A DNA stretch of 64,000 bases, taken from assembly GCF_003130705.1 (NCBI RefSeq), contig NZ_CP021354.1:3782001-3846000 (forward strand), written 5' to 3'. Under the pieces are notes generated by a model. The model was given only the letters and a program-made list of their open reading frames with translations, ran no database searches and had not been told where the DNA came from. A program made the translations under genes and the position numbers. The stretch comes from Rhodococcus oxybenzonivorans (GTDB taxonomy: Bacteria; Actinomycetota; Actinomycetes; Mycobacteriales; Mycobacteriaceae). How positions within the stretch are numbered: the first letter of the stretch is position 1; each line of letters begins with the position of its first letter. Positions 49,315 through 59,357 of the stretch are shown here, piece after piece.

Positions 49315-50169
49315 GTGAAGGCCGACATGGAGACGACTGTGGCACCGCGCATCGCTGCCGAACAGGCGCGATCCTGGCTGCTGGTTCCCGCCGGCAAGCC
49401 CGAAGGTTTCGAGGCGGCGCATGCGAGCGCCGCGGACGCCGTCATCCTCGACCTCGAGGACGCCGTCACCCCCGACCGTAAGCCTCGCGCGCGCGCCGAC
49501 GTGGTCGCCTGGCTCGGCGACAATCGGCGGGCGTGGGTCCGCATCAACGATGCAACCACCCCTTTCTGGGCCGACGACCTCGCGGCACTGAACGACGTTC
49601 CCGGCCTCGAGGGCGTCATGCTCGCCAAGACCGAGAGTGGAATGCAGGTCGACGCCACCGCCGATCGCCTTCCCGCCGGGACGAAGGTGCTCGCTCTCGT
49701 CGAATCCGCCATGGGTCTCGAGGCTGCGCCGGAGATCGCTCGCGCCGAGGCGACTTTCCGGCTCGCCTTCGGCAGCGGCGACTTCCGGCGCGACACGGGG
49801 ATGGACGATTCGCCGCTGGCCATGGCCTATCCGCGCTCACGGCTGACGATCGCGAGCCGCGCCGCCCGGATCGCCGCACCGATCGACGGGCCTACCCTCG
49901 GTTCGGACGTCGAGGCGCTGGCGCGCGCGTCGGCGCTCACGCTGTCGATGGGAATGACCGGGAAGCTGTGCATGACCATCGCTCAGACGGCGTCCGTGAA
50001 TGATGCGCTCAGCCCCTCCCCCGCCGAAGCCGAGTGGGCGATGGATGTGATCGCCGACCTCGGCGAAGACGGATCGCGGGTACGCGATGGTAGTGACCTG
50101 CCCAAACTCGCGAAGGCGAAGAAGATTCACGCGCTCGCGAAGCTGTTCCACATCGCGCCGCGTCGGTAA
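49315..50169 (+). CDS. CitE-like protein, HpcH/HpaI aldolase family
   Basis: 284 residues. [35 protein letters not shown] is the CitE N-terminus with the metal-binding Asp/Glu; VMLAKTESG and [16 protein letters not shown] follow. No citrate lyase alpha or gamma subunit is nearby, so it belongs to the stand-alone CitE-like enzymes such as mycobacterial acyl-CoA lyases or malyl-CoA thioesterases. GTG 49315 or ATG 49327 may start it. It is convergent with the methyltransferase gene. Confidence 0.82.
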   Translation: MKADMETTVAPRIAAEQARSWLLVPAGKPEGFEAAHASAADAVILDLEDAVTPDRKPRARADVVAWLGDNRRAWVRINDATTPFWADDLAALNDVPGLEGVMLAKTESGMQVDATADRLPAGTKVLALVESAMGLEAAPEIARAEATFRLAFGSGDFRRDTGMDDSPLAMAYPRSRLTIASRAARIAAPIDGPTLGSDVEALARASALTLSMGMTGKLCMTIAQTASVNDALSPSPAEAEWAMDVIADLGEDGSRVRDGSDLPKLAKAKKIHALAKLFHIAPRR

Positions 50170-50880
50170 TCACTCGGTGCGCGGTACTTCCAGCCCGGCC
50201 GGCTTTCGGCGAATGTGCACGCGGTAGCGCACGTCGACGGCCAGGCCGGGCGTCTGCGCATAGGCTTTCGCCGCCGTGCTTCGGGTGAACTCGATGCCCA
50301 GGACTCGGCGCAGCGACTCCCGGTCCGAGAAGAGCCACCGCGTCTGAACCCGGGTCAGCTCGAACCCCTGCGCCGCGAAGAAGGCTTCGACCGCGGCCGG
50401 TCTGTAGTGCGGCATGTCGGCACGCATCCATGCACCGTAGGGCTCCGCCGTCGCGTCGAGATCGATGACCGCGAGCACTCCTCCCGGTCGGAGCACCCGC
50501 ATCGCCTCGAGTATTCCCGGTCCGCATCCTGGGCCGAAGAAGTAGGCGGTTCGGGCGTGCACCAGGTCGACGCTCGAGTCTTCGAGGGGAATCCGCTCGG
50601 CCGATCCGGCGAGTATTCGCACGTGGGACAGGCCGGAGACCCGCTGCCGGGCGAGGTCGAGTAGAGGCGGATGCGGTTCGACGCCGATCACCGTGCTCGC
50701 TGCTTCGGCAAAGACCGGAAGATGAAAACCGGAACCGCAGCCGATGTCGACGACGGTCTTGCCTTCCCAGTCCAGGGTGGACCGTAGATGCCGGAACAGC
50801 GCACCGTCGGCGTCCTGCGCCCGGTTCTCGAGCTCGTAGGTGTCGGGCCAGTGCCAGATGTTGGGGCTGGGAATGGTCAC
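50170..50880 (-). CDS. Class I SAM-dependent methyltransferase
   Basis: 236 residues. Motif I is VVDIGCGSGFHLPVF near residues 41-55, the acidic ribose-binding residue follows in VIGVEPHPP, then RILAGSAERIPLEDSSVDLVHARTAYFFGPG (motifs II-III) and LRPGGVLAVIDLD. The C-terminal half is short and basic. GTG start at 50880, 10 bp downstream of the cdsA stop on the same strand, so it is probably the last gene of the rpsB-cdsA group. Substrate unknown. Confidence 0.85.
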   Translation of the reverse strand: MTIPSPNIWHWPDTYELENRAQDADGALFRHLRSTLDWEGKTVVDIGCGSGFHLPVFAEAASTVIGVEPHPPLLDLARQRVSGLSHVRILAGSAERIPLEDSSVDLVHARTAYFFGPGCGPGILEAMRVLRPGGVLAVIDLDATAEPYGAWMRADMPHYRPAAVEAFFAAQGFELTRVQTRWLFSDRESLRRVLGIEFTRSTAAKAYAQTPGLAVDVRYRVHIRRKPAGLEVPRTE

Positions 50881-50890
50881 GGCCGGTCGG

Positions 50891-51820
50891 TCACACGAGG
50901 ACCGTGAGCACCAGCCACGTCACGAACGCCGACGGCAGCAGGGAATCGAGACGGTCCATGATTCCGCCGTGTCCGGGAAGAAGGGTGCCCATGTCCTTGA
51001 TCCGCAGTTCACGTTTCACCTGGGATTCGATGAGGTCACCGAGCGTGGCCGTGACCACCAGGACCACACCGAGCAGTACACCGATCATCGGGTTCTCGCC
51101 GAGGATGAGGGTGACCGTGAGCAGACTGCCGATCACGCAGAACAGCAGGGAACCGAAGAAACCCTCCCACGACTTCTTCGGGCTGATCGCCGGCACCATC
51201 GGATGCTTACCGAAGAGAACTCCGGCGGCGTAACCACCGACGTCGGAGCAGACCACCCCGATCATGAGGCAGAGCACCCGGCCCGCCCCGTCGTCCTGCA
51301 ACACCATCAGCACCGCGAACGAGGCCAGAAGGGGAATCCACGCGGCCACGAATACGGTGATCGCCGTGTCCCGCAGGTAATTCCGAGGGGTCGCCTTGAG
51401 TCCGTGGTCGAACAGACGCCACACCATGCACACGAGAGCGGTTCCCGCGAACGCGCTGAGCACACCCTCCGGACCGAATGGCCAGCCCAGCCACAGTACG
51501 GCTTGCCCGCCCACGAGCAACGGTATCCGTGGAGCGCTGATGTCCGCTTCCCGCAACCGCTTGGTGACCTCCCAGGTGGCCACGGCCATCGCGACGGACA
51601 CGACACCGATCCACACCAGTGGTACGTACACGAGTATCAAGATCAGCGAGACACCGAGGCCGACGCCGACAGCGATCGCGGCGGGAAGATTCCTTCCCGC
51701 TTTCGATCCTGTGGCCGGGGGCACCTCCGACTGTGCGGGGCGCGTTCCCTCCGACTGCGCGGAAGGCTCGCCCTCGGACGCTGGCCCCCCTGGCGTCCCG
51801 TGTTCTGTTGGCACGGTCAC
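50891..51820 (-). CDS. cdsA: Phosphatidate cytidylyltransferase
   Basis: 309 residues. A Ser/Pro/Ala-rich N-terminus of about 60 residues precedes eight or so membrane helices. The C-terminal signature SQVKRELRIKDMGTLLPG followed by HGGIMDRLDSLL matches the CDS pattern exactly. It makes CDP-diacylglycerol for phospholipid and PIM synthesis. GTG start at 51820, 28 bp after frr. Confidence 0.95.
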   Translation of the reverse strand: MTVPTEHGTPGGPASEGEPSAQSEGTRPAQSEVPPATGSKAGRNLPAAIAVGVGLGVSLILILVYVPLVWIGVVSVAMAVATWEVTKRLREADISAPRIPLLVGGQAVLWLGWPFGPEGVLSAFAGTALVCMVWRLFDHGLKATPRNYLRDTAITVFVAAWIPLLASFAVLMVLQDDGAGRVLCLMIGVVCSDVGGYAAGVLFGKHPMVPAISPKKSWEGFFGSLLFCVIGSLLTVTLILGENPMIGVLLGVVLVVTATLGDLIESQVKRELRIKDMGTLLPGHGGIMDRLDSLLPSAFVTWLVLTVLV

Positions 51821-51848
51821 TGTCCCCGATCCACTCCTCGTCCCGCGC

Positions 51849-52406
51849 TCAAACCTCGAGCAACTCGGCTTCCTTGTGTTTCACCAGCTCGTCGATCTGC
51901 GCGACGTAACGAGCAGTCGTCTTGTCGAGTTCCTTCTCGGCGCGCCCGACCTCGTCCTCGCCGGCTTCACCGTCCTTCTGGATGCGGGACAGTTCGTCCA
52001 TCGCCTTGCGGCGGACGTTGCGCACCGACACCTTCGCATCCTCGCCCTTCGCCTTCGCCTGCTTCACGAGTTCACGGCGGCGTTCCTCCGTGAGCTGCGG
52101 CACGGAAATGCGGATCAGGTTGCCGTCGTTGGACGGGTTGACGCCCAGATCAGAGTTACGGATCGCGTTCTCGATCGGTCCGAGCTGAGAGGCCTCGTAG
52201 GGCTTGACCACCACGAGCCGCGCTTCCGGGACGTTGATGCTGGCCAGCTGCGTGATCGGGGTGAACGCACCGTAGTAGTCGATACCGATGCGCGAGAACA
52301 TTCCAGGGTTCGCCCGGCCCGTCCGGATGGAACCCAGGTCATCCTTGGCCACCGTGACAGCCTTCTCCATCTTCTCCTCGGCTTCGAAGAGAGCTTCATC
52401 AATCAC
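51849..52406 (-). CDS. frr: Ribosome recycling factor
   Basis: 185 residues, standard length. [35 protein letters not shown] starts the helical domain; [28 protein letters not shown] is the small beta domain; [35 protein letters not shown] is the invariant third helix. It splits post-termination ribosomes together with EF-G. GTG start. Confidence 0.97.
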   Translation of the reverse strand: MIDEALFEAEEKMEKAVTVAKDDLGSIRTGRANPGMFSRIGIDYYGAFTPITQLASINVPEARLVVVKPYEASQLGPIENAIRNSDLGVNPSNDGNLIRISVPQLTEERRRELVKQAKAKGEDAKVSVRNVRRKAMDELSRIQKDGEAGEDEVGRAEKELDKTTARYVAQIDELVKHKEAELLEV

Positions 52407-52439
52407 GGCTGTTCCTCCATGTCGTTCTGCATCGATTCG

Positions 52440-53168
52440 TCATGACTTGACGAGCGTTCCGATCTTCTCACCAGATACCGCCCTGGCAATATTGCCCTCG
52501 GTGAGCAGATTGAACACCATGATCGGCATTTCGTTGTCCATGCAGAGACTGAATGCGGTCGCATCGGCCACCTTGAGTCCCTGTTCGATGACCTCGCGGT
52601 GGGTGATCTGCGTGTACATCGTCGCGGTGGGGTCGAGATTGGGGTCCGCCGTGAATACGCCGTCGACCGCCTTCGCCATCAGCACCACCTCGGCGCCGAT
52701 CTCGAGAGCCCGTTGAGCAGCCGTCGTGTCGGTCGAGAAATAGGGCATTCCCATCCCCGCCCCGAAGATCACGACGCGACCCTTCTCCAGATGACGCTGC
52801 GCGCGCAGCGGAATGTACGGCTCGGCCACCTGCCCCATGGTGATCGCTGTCTGCACGCGGCTGTCGACGCCTTCCTTCTCCAGGAAATCCTGAAGGGCAA
52901 GGCAATTCATCACGGTGCCGAGCATGCCCATGTAGTCGGAACGAGCACGGTCGAGTCCTCGCTGCTGCAGTTCGGCACCGCGGAAGAAGTTTCCGCCGCC
53001 TATCACTACCGCCACCTGCACGCCGGACCGCACGACTCCGGCGATTTGTTCGGCGACCTTGGTCACCACGTCAGGGTCCAGGCCGACCTTCCCACCACCG
53101 AACATTTCGCCACCGAGTTTGAGAAGGACTCGATGAAATCCTGGACGTTCGCTGGCTGGTTCGGACAT
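52440..53168 (-). CDS. pyrH: Uridylate kinase
   Basis: 242 residues, amino-acid kinase fold: [76 protein letters not shown] and GVFTADP. It phosphorylates UMP and is allosterically controlled by GTP/UTP. The ATG at 53168 follows GAGGAGAGCA; upstream in-frame codons lie in spacer DNA. Confidence 0.97.
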   Translation of the reverse strand: MSEPASERPGFHRVLLKLGGEMFGGGKVGLDPDVVTKVAEQIAGVVRSGVQVAVVIGGGNFFRGAELQQRGLDRARSDYMGMLGTVMNCLALQDFLEKEGVDSRVQTAITMGQVAEPYIPLRAQRHLEKGRVVIFGAGMGMPYFSTDTTAAQRALEIGAEVVLMAKAVDGVFTADPNLDPTATMYTQITHREVIEQGLKVADATAFSLCMDNEMPIMVFNLLTEGNIARAVSGEKIGTLVKS

Positions 53169-53290
53169 TGCTCTCCTCGGTTCATCCGCACTCGTCGGTT
53201 CCACTACAGCCGAGCGGACCGACGGGCCGGCTCGACACCTACAGACGGCCATCCTCATCCTGCCTCATCGAGGCAGTGGCGGCACACGTA

Positions 53291-53326
53291 GACCCCGCCG
53301 GGCGAGCGCACTCGTCCGACGGGGTC
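53291..53326 (-). terminator. Hairpin after tsf
   Basis: A 16-bp stem with two mismatch/wobble positions and a 4-nt loop (GACCCCG... paired with ...CGGGGTC) starts 15 bp beyond the tsf stop codon and precedes pyrH by about 120 bp. pyrH-frr-cdsA therefore may have their own promoter in 53169-53290. Confidence 0.65.
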
Positions 53327-53341
53327 ATACGACTGACACGA

Positions 53342-54169
53342 CTAGCTCGAAGAACCGACCTCGAAGCGCACGAAGCGCTTGATCGTCACGCCGGCCTCGT
53401 CGAGGATCGCCTTCACGGACTTCTTGGAATCCTGAACCGAAGACTGCTCGGTCAGCACGACGTCCTTGAAGTACCCGTTGACACGGCCTTCGATGATCTT
53501 CGGCAGCGCCTGCTCGGGCTTGCCCTCCGCGCGGGCGGTCTCTTCGGCGATGTGGCGCTCGTTGGCGACGATGTCCTCGGGGACCTCGTCGCGCGTCACG
53601 TACTTGGCCTTGAGCGCAGCAACCTGCATGGCTGCGGCGCGAGCGGCCTCGGCCGCAGCGTCGCCTTCGCCGGTGTACTCGACGAGAACGCCAACGGCGG
53701 GCGGCAAGTCGGCACTGCGCTTGTGCAGATAGACGGCAACCGGCCCGTCGAAGGACGCGATCTTGCTCAGTTCGAGCTTCTCACCGATCTTCGCGGACTG
53801 TTCCTGAACGACGGTGTCGACAGTCTTGCCGTCGAGCTCGAGCGCCTTGAGGGCGTCGATGTCAGCGGGCTTCTCCGCGGCGGCGACCGAAACGATCGAC
53901 TCGGCCAACTTCAGGAAGTCTTCGTTCTTGGCGACGAAGTCCGTCTCGCAGTTGATCTCGAGCAGGACGCCGTCCTTGGCGACGACCAGGCCCTCGGCCG
54001 TGGTGCGCTCCGCACGCTTACCCACATCCTTGGCACCCTTGATGCGCAGCTGCTCGACAGCCTTGTCGAAGTCGCCGTCGGCCTCGGCGAGAGCATTCTT
54101 ACAGGCCATCATTCCGGAGCCGGTCAGCTCGCGGAGCCGCTTGACGTCAGCGGCGGTGTAGTTCGCCAT
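53342..54169 (-). CDS. tsf: Elongation factor Ts
   Basis: 275 residues. The N-terminal UBA-like domain [34 protein letters not shown] is followed by the TDFVAKN motif in [17 protein letters not shown], which contacts EF-Tu, and then the two core subdomains. It exchanges GDP on EF-Tu. ATG start at 54169 with GGAGG upstream. Directly downstream of rpsB. Confidence 0.97.
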   Translation of the reverse strand: MANYTAADVKRLRELTGSGMMACKNALAEADGDFDKAVEQLRIKGAKDVGKRAERTTAEGLVVAKDGVLLEINCETDFVAKNEDFLKLAESIVSVAAAEKPADIDALKALELDGKTVDTVVQEQSAKIGEKLELSKIASFDGPVAVYLHKRSADLPPAVGVLVEYTGEGDAAAEAARAAAMQVAALKAKYVTRDEVPEDIVANERHIAEETARAEGKPEQALPKIIEGRVNGYFKDVVLTEQSSVQDSKKSVKAILDEAGVTIKRFVRFEVGSSS

Positions 54170-54235
54170 GGTGAGCGAGCCTCCTCATATGTCTGTCGGG
54201 ACGTAAGTCAGGGTAGTACTCGGTGCAGACCGTGA

Positions 54236-54273
54236 AACGGCCCTGACCACTCGAGCTTCTGGTCAGGGCCGTT
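54236..54273 (-). terminator. Intercistronic hairpin between rpsB and tsf
   Basis: Perfect 14-bp arms (AACGGCCCTGACCA and its complement) with a 10-nt loop lie 10 bp after the rpsB stop. It probably works as a partial terminator that sets the S2:EF-Ts ratio, a known feature of rpsB-tsf operons. Confidence 0.75.
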
Positions 54274-54282
54274 GTCATCGGA

Positions 54283-55146
54283 TCAGGCCTCGGTGGCCGG
54301 TGCCTCTGCTGCGGGAGCTTCGGCTGCGGGCGCCTCGGCTGCCGGAGCGGCAGCGGCCTCGTCCGCGGGGGTCGCCTGGGACAGCAGTTCCTGCTCCCAC
54401 TCGGCGAGGGGCTCACCGGCGCCGGCTTCGGGCTTCGCGTCCTTGTCGGCGCTCAGTCCGGCACGGGCCTGCACACCCTCGGCCACTGCGGAAGCGACGA
54501 CCTTGGTGAGGAGCGCGGCACTGCGGATGGCGTCGTCGTTACCCGGGATCGGGTAGTCGACGAGGTCGGGGTCGCAGTTCGTGTCCAGGATCGCGATGAC
54601 CGGGATGTTGAGCTTGCGAGCCTCGGCAACCGCCAGGTGCTCCTTGTTGGTGTCGACGACCCACACCGCGGAAGGAACCTTGGCCATGTCGCGGATACCG
54701 CCGAGGGTGCGGTCCAGCTTGGTCATCTCACGCGTGAGCATGAGGATTTCCTTCTTGGTGCGTCCCTCGAAGCCACCGCTCTGCTCCATCGACTCGAGTT
54801 CCTTGAGGCGGAGCAGACGCTTGTGGACGGTGGTGAAGTTGGTGAGCATGCCGCCGAGCCAACGCTGGTTGACGTAGGGCATCCCGACGCGAGTGGCCTC
54901 GGCCGCGATGGACTCCTGTGCCTGCTTCTTGGTGCCGACGAAGAGAACGGTGCCACCGTGGGCAACGGTCTCCTTGACGAATTCGTACGCCTTGTCGATG
55001 TACGTCAGCGTCTGCTGCAAGTCGATGATGTAGATGCCGTTGCGGTCGGTGAAGATGAATCGCTTCATCTTCGGGTTCCAGCGACGGGTCTGGTGACCGA
55101 AGTGCGTGCCGCTGTCGAGCAGCTGCTTCATTGTTACAACAGCCAT
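54283..55146 (-). CDS. rpsB: 30S ribosomal protein S2
   Basis: 287 residues. [27 protein letters not shown] is the S2 start; [29 protein letters not shown] and [26 protein letters not shown] are invariant. An Ala/Glu-rich C-terminal tail of about 40 residues (repeated EAPAA units) is the actinobacterial extension. ATG 55144-55146. Confidence 0.98.
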   Translation of the reverse strand: MAVVTMKQLLDSGTHFGHQTRRWNPKMKRFIFTDRNGIYIIDLQQTLTYIDKAYEFVKETVAHGGTVLFVGTKKQAQESIAAEATRVGMPYVNQRWLGGMLTNFTTVHKRLLRLKELESMEQSGGFEGRTKKEILMLTREMTKLDRTLGGIRDMAKVPSAVWVVDTNKEHLAVAEARKLNIPVIAILDTNCDPDLVDYPIPGNDDAIRSAALLTKVVASAVAEGVQARAGLSADKDAKPEAGAGEPLAEWEQELLSQATPADEAAAAPAAEAPAAEAPAAEAPATEA

Positions 55147-55459
55147 GGCTGTGTATCTCTCTTTCATTGCCGGTTGATGCACAGCACCGGTGATGCTGTG
55201 CCCTGACGCCCGTGACCACCGGAACTCACACCGAGATGCGAGACCAGCCGATGGCCGATAACCTGCGCGGGCGCGCGAAGTCGGACTGTGCGAGCACAGA
55301 CCGCTCGATCAGTGTACGGCCTCGGCGGCGTTCGCCCTAACCCGCCGTCTCCCGGGCACACACGCGCCCGTCGCGCAAGTGGTGCCCGCGCATCTGTGGA
55401 TCGACCCGGACCTGTCCACAGATTCCCCGGCGCCGGGTTCGGGTCCCCGGAACTGCGGC
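55147..55459. promoter_or_regulatory. 313-bp divergent region, rpsB / M23 peptidase promoters
   Basis: This gene-free stretch must hold the rpsB leader and promoter and that of the peptidase gene. The only structure I see is an inverted pair ATCTGTGGA (55392-55400) and TCCACAGAT (55415-55423), each close to a DnaA-box core TGTCCACA/TGTGGAT. No riboswitch motif was recognised. Confidence 0.45.
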
Positions 55460-56002
55460 ATGGTTCCAGCCGTGACGATGATCGGTGCAACCCTTCGGAC
55501 GCTGGCGTCGGCGGTCGCCGTCGCCACCATGCTGTGCGGCTCGGTCGTCGCCGCCACGCCCGCCGACGCGGTTCCCACCGCGGAGTTCGATTGGCCGCTC
55601 CACCCGCGACCACGCGTCGTCCGGGTGTTCGACAATCCGGAGCACGACTGGCTTCCCGGTCACCGCGGCGTCGATCTGGGCGGCGTGCCCGATCAAGCGG
55701 TGCTCTCTGCGGGGGAAGGGGTAGTGGTATTCGCCGGCACGGTGGCCGGCAAACCCGTCGTGTCCGTCGACCACCTCGGTGGGCTACGCACCACGTACGA
55801 ACCGGTCACCGCCCGCGTCACCGCCGGTCTCCGGGTAGGCAGGGGAACCGTGCTCGGCACGCTCGAACCCGGGCACCCGGGCTGCATCGCGCCCGTCGCC
55901 GCGTGCCTGCATTGGGGCCTTCGCCGCGACCGCGTCTATCTCGACCCGCTGGGTCTGGTCCGGGTGGCACCGATACGGCTGAAACCCGTCGTTCCGCGGT
56001 GA
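55460..56002 (+). CDS. Secreted M23/LytM-family peptidase-like protein
   Basis: About 180 residues. A signal peptide (hydrophobic stretch TLRTLASAVAVATMLCGSVVAATPADA) is followed by a compact LytM domain: GHRGVDLGG gives the HxxxD zinc ligands, and CLHWGL the last zinc His, but the first His of the usual HxH is Cys. It may cut or bind peptidoglycan. Start is uncertain: ATG 55460, GTG 55472 or ATG 55478. It corresponds to Rv2891 beside rpsB. Confidence 0.82.
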   Translation: MVPAVTMIGATLRTLASAVAVATMLCGSVVAATPADAVPTAEFDWPLHPRPRVVRVFDNPEHDWLPGHRGVDLGGVPDQAVLSAGEGVVVFAGTVAGKPVVSVDHLGGLRTTYEPVTARVTAGLRVGRGTVLGTLEPGHPGCIAPVAACLHWGLRRDRVYLDPLGLVRVAPIRLKPVVPR

Positions 56003-56011
56003 TCCGGGGAG

Positions 56012-57100
56012 CTATCGCCATTCCGCGACGGCGTGCCGGCCAGCCGACTCGGGGAAGTCGTCGGCCACCATCGCTGCCAGTTCGACGAATGCCTGACGTG
56101 TCTGCGGTCGCACGAGGTCGAGATCGACGACCGACCCCTCGGCGAGATGCTCGTCGAAAGGCACCACCTTCACAGCCCGGCAGCGCTGCAGGAAGTGATT
56201 GGCCAGCTCTGTCAGATCGATTCCGGACGACCCCGGCCTGGCGGCACTGATCACCACGACGGTGCGGGAGACGAGGTGACCGTAACCGTGATGCCCCAGC
56301 CAGTCGAGAGTGGCCGCCGCGCTCCGCGCTCCGTCGATCGCGGGCGAGCTGACCAGAACCAACGAATTTGCCAGTTGCAGAACGCCGTTCATCGCAGAGT
56401 GCATGATGCCCGTGCCGCAGTCCGTCAAGATGATGTTGTAGTACACCTGCAGGATGTCGATCACGCGGCGGTAGTCGTCCTCGCTGAAGGCCTCGGAGAT
56501 GGCCGGGTCCTGTTCGCTCGCGAGCACCTCGAGCCGACTCGGCGCCTGCGACGTGTGCGCCCGGACATCCGAATAGCGGCGGATCGTCGGCTCAGCCGCA
56601 ATGAGATCGCGGACCGTCGAATGGGTCTGAAGAGGTACCCGCTGCGCCAGCGTCCCGAAGTCGGGGTTTGCGTCGACAGCGATGACGCAGTCTCCACGCA
56701 AGGACGCGAATGTCGAGCCCAGTCCGATGGTGGTCGTCGTCTTACCGACACCGCCCTTGAGGGACAGGAACGCTATCCGGTAATCCCCCTGAATCGGTTG
56801 ACGAATACGGGCGAGGAGTGCGGCGTCGCGCGCTTCCCCCGCGGACTCCCCCGGATTCAGCGTTCCGCCCGTCAGCCGGTGCAGACCCCGCCGCCACCCG
56901 CGGGCGGGGGCACGTCGCGGCCGCCTGAGCAGGGCATCCGCCACCAGGTCCTGGTTGCTGATCTGATGCTGGCTCGTCGCCGAAGGGTGTTCGTCCCACG
57001 ACTGTTGCCCCCACGGATCCGTAGCCGCGGTCCCCCTCGGCGCTTCGCCGCCGTCGTTCAGCCACGCCGGCTGCGGCCCTGTCACGTTTTCGCGGTCCAC
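56012..57100 (-). CDS. MinD/ParA-family ATPase with disordered N-terminus
   Basis: 362 residues from GTG 57100 (GGGGGAATC upstream); ATG 57154 is possible. Residues 1 to about 105 are Pro/Gly/Arg-rich and probably disordered. The deviant Walker A SLKGGVGKTTTTIGLG follows, then VIAVDANPDFGTLAQRV (switch I/A') and IILTDCGTGIMHSAMNGVL (Walker B region). This layout resembles ESX-associated or cell-pole ParA/MinD-like proteins of mycobacteria. No partner is adjacent; xerC lies just upstream. Confidence 0.82.
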   Translation of the reverse strand: MDRENVTGPQPAWLNDGGEAPRGTAATDPWGQQSWDEHPSATSQHQISNQDLVADALLRRPRRAPARGWRRGLHRLTGGTLNPGESAGEARDAALLARIRQPIQGDYRIAFLSLKGGVGKTTTTIGLGSTFASLRGDCVIAVDANPDFGTLAQRVPLQTHSTVRDLIAAEPTIRRYSDVRAHTSQAPSRLEVLASEQDPAISEAFSEDDYRRVIDILQVYYNIILTDCGTGIMHSAMNGVLQLANSLVLVSSPAIDGARSAAATLDWLGHHGYGHLVSRTVVVISAARPGSSGIDLTELANHFLQRCRAVKVVPFDEHLAEGSVVDLDLVRPQTRQAFVELAAMVADDFPESAGRHAVAEWR

Positions 57101-57160
57101 GATTCCCCCGGGATAGTGCAGAAAAACTGCAGATTCGTGGGGCGACGCTACCAAATGGGC

Positions 57161-58087
57161 TCAGGCGCGGGGATGCGCCTGATCGTGCACGGCGCGCAAC
57201 CTCGCCACGGACACATGCGTATACAGCTGAGTAGTGGCCAGGCTCGCGTGACCGAGCAGTTCCTGAACCACGCGCAAATCGGCTCCACCTTCGAGCAGAT
57301 GCGTTGCCGCAGTGTGCCGGAGACCGTGCGGACCGAGGTCGGGGGCACCGGGCACGGCGGACAGAACCTCGTGAACGGCTGTCCGCGCCTGACGTTGATT
57401 CAGCCGCCTCCCGCGCTTCCCGAGCAGCAATGCCTGCCCGGACGACTCGGTCGCCAGAGCCGGACGGCCGATATGCAGCCAGACGTCCACCGCCTCGGCC
57501 GCCGGCTTGCCGTACGGCACGGACCTTTCCTTGTCGCCCTTGCCGATCACACGCAGCAGCCGCCGCTCGCGATCCACCGAGCCGAGGTCCAGCCCGCACA
57601 GTTCGCCGACCCGAATACCCGTGGCGTAGAGCATTTCGACGATGAGGCGATCACGCAGGGCAAGGGGGTCCTGCTCCCGCGCACCCGTTTCTGCGGCGTC
57701 CATGGCGTCGGCGGCCTGCGACTGTCGCAGAACCGCCGGCAACGTCCGGTGCGCTTTCGCCGCGCCCAGCCTGGCGCCCGGATCGACCGGGATTCGCCTC
57801 GTACGTAACAACCAGGCTGTGAAGTTTCGCACGGACGACGTCCGCCGAGCGAGTGTCGTGCGCGCGACTCCCGCAACGGACTGGCCGGCCAGCCACGAGC
57901 GCAGCACCCGGATGTCCAATTCCGCGAGTTGTGCGCCGGGCGCTGTCGACAGCCAGTGGCGCATCAGCGATCTCGCGTCCGCGAGGTACGCCTTCACTGT
58001 GTGCGGGGAGCGTCCGCGTTCGAGCCCGAGATGCCGCGCGTACTCGTCGAGTACCGTCTCGAGATGCGGCGGCAAGGCGGTACTCAT
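57161..58087 (-). CDS. xerC: Tyrosine recombinase XerC
   Basis: 308 residues. The N-terminal SAM-like domain ([29 protein letters not shown]) precedes the catalytic domain with Arg in [14 protein letters not shown], Lys in [12 protein letters not shown], His-x-x-Arg in [12 protein letters not shown], His in [11 protein letters not shown] and the nucleophile Tyr in LYTHVS. ATG 58087. It resolves chromosome dimers at dif with XerD. Same locus as Rv2894c, so it is the housekeeping recombinase, not the integrase of the nearby prophage. Confidence 0.94.
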   Translation of the reverse strand: MSTALPPHLETVLDEYARHLGLERGRSPHTVKAYLADARSLMRHWLSTAPGAQLAELDIRVLRSWLAGQSVAGVARTTLARRTSSVRNFTAWLLRTRRIPVDPGARLGAAKAHRTLPAVLRQSQAADAMDAAETGAREQDPLALRDRLIVEMLYATGIRVGELCGLDLGSVDRERRLLRVIGKGDKERSVPYGKPAAEAVDVWLHIGRPALATESSGQALLLGKRGRRLNQRQARTAVHEVLSAVPGAPDLGPHGLRHTAATHLLEGGADLRVVQELLGHASLATTQLYTHVSVARLRAVHDQAHPRA

Positions 58088-58148
58088 GGTGGCAAGAGTC
58101 GCCGCGCAGGGACGACGAGTCAAGCGGCCGCGCCGGTAGAGTTCATTC

Positions 58149-59342
58149 GTGCAGCGAACGATCTCCATTCCCATGTTGTGTGTGCTGGCATTACTGTCGG
58201 CGATCGCCCCGCTGGCCACCGACATGTATCTCCCCGGACTACCCGTCATGGCGGAGAGCCTGCGCACGTCGGCGCCCAGTGTTCAACTCACACTCACCAC
58301 CTTCATGGCCGGGCTCGGCATCGGCCAATTGGTGGTGGGTCCACTGTCGGATGGTCTGGGTCGACGACGACTTCTCCTCGCGGCCACGGTAGTCACGACG
58401 ATCGCAGCGATGGTGTGCGCTCTGGCACCGAGCGTCGAGACTCTGATCGCGGCACGACTTTTCCAGGGCCTCAGTGGTGGCGCCGCGATCGTGCTCGCAC
58501 GTGCCTGCATTGCGGACCGCGCCCGCGGCGACAACGCCGCGCGGCTCTTCAGCATCATGATGATCATCGGCGGGGTCGCGCCCGTTATCGCTCCGCTGAT
58601 CGGAGGAGCGCTACTGGGCCCGGTTGGCTGGCGGGGAATCTTCTGGGTGCTCGCCGGCGCAGGGTTCGTGATGGTGCTCGGCGTGCTCACGCTCGTGCCG
58701 GAAACACTTCCCGTCGAGAAGAGGCACGCAGGCGGTCTCGCGGCTCTCGCCCGGAATCTCCGGTATGTGGTCGGCAACCGCGTGTATCTCGGCTATGCGT
58801 TGACGTTCATCTTCGGATTCGGCGCACTCTTCGCCTATATTTCCGCTTCACCCTTCGTCGTTCAGAACGTGCTCGGGCTCAGCCCCGGCCAGTTCTCTAT
58901 TGTGTTTGCGATCAATGCTTCGGGCATGGTGATTGCCGCGATCGCGAACACGCGCCTGCTCGGCACGTTCCGCGCCCGTCAGCTGCTCGGGTTCGGGGTC
59001 ACGGTGCTGCTTGTCGGCGGCACGGTACTGCTCATCGCCGCGACAACGACCGATGCTCCGTCGTGGTGGATGATCCTGGTTCCGTTGTTCGTCTCGGTGG
59101 CGAGCCTCGGGTTCGTCATGGGAAATGCGACCGCGCTTGCTCAAGGCGAGGTGACCAAGGCATCGGGAACTGGTTCCGCCCTGTTGGGTGCCGGCCAGTT
59201 CGGGCTGGCGGCACTCGTCTCCCCTCTGGTCGGAGTCGCCGGCCCCGCCACCGCGGTCCCGATGGCTGTAGCGATTCCGCTCTCGGGCGCCATCGCGATG
59301 CTCGCGCTCATGCTGCTGACGCGGCGGACGCACACGGCGTAA
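58149..59342 (+). CDS. Bcr/CflA-family MFS exporter
   Basis: 397 residues, 12 transmembrane helices. [16 protein letters not shown] is the Bcr/CflA signature in helix 1; [14 protein letters not shown] is MFS motif [22 protein letters not shown] follows, and [15 protein letters not shown] is motif C. It expels drugs or small metabolites by proton antiport. GTG start. It is divergent from xerC by 61 bp. Confidence 0.88.
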   Translation: MQRTISIPMLCVLALLSAIAPLATDMYLPGLPVMAESLRTSAPSVQLTLTTFMAGLGIGQLVVGPLSDGLGRRRLLLAATVVTTIAAMVCALAPSVETLIAARLFQGLSGGAAIVLARACIADRARGDNAARLFSIMMIIGGVAPVIAPLIGGALLGPVGWRGIFWVLAGAGFVMVLGVLTLVPETLPVEKRHAGGLAALARNLRYVVGNRVYLGYALTFIFGFGALFAYISASPFVVQNVLGLSPGQFSIVFAINASGMVIAAIANTRLLGTFRARQLLGFGVTVLLVGGTVLLIAATTTDAPSWWMILVPLFVSVASLGFVMGNATALAQGEVTKASGTGSALLGAGQFGLAALVSPLVGVAGPATAVPMAVAIPLSGAIAMLALMLLTRRTHTA

Positions 59343-59357
59343 CGTCCACCGCGAAAA

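Noticed and set aside
57161..58087. XerC as the integrase of the prophage
   Set aside because: It is the conserved housekeeping gene at the Rv2894c position, about 3.7 kb away from the element and separated by core genes.
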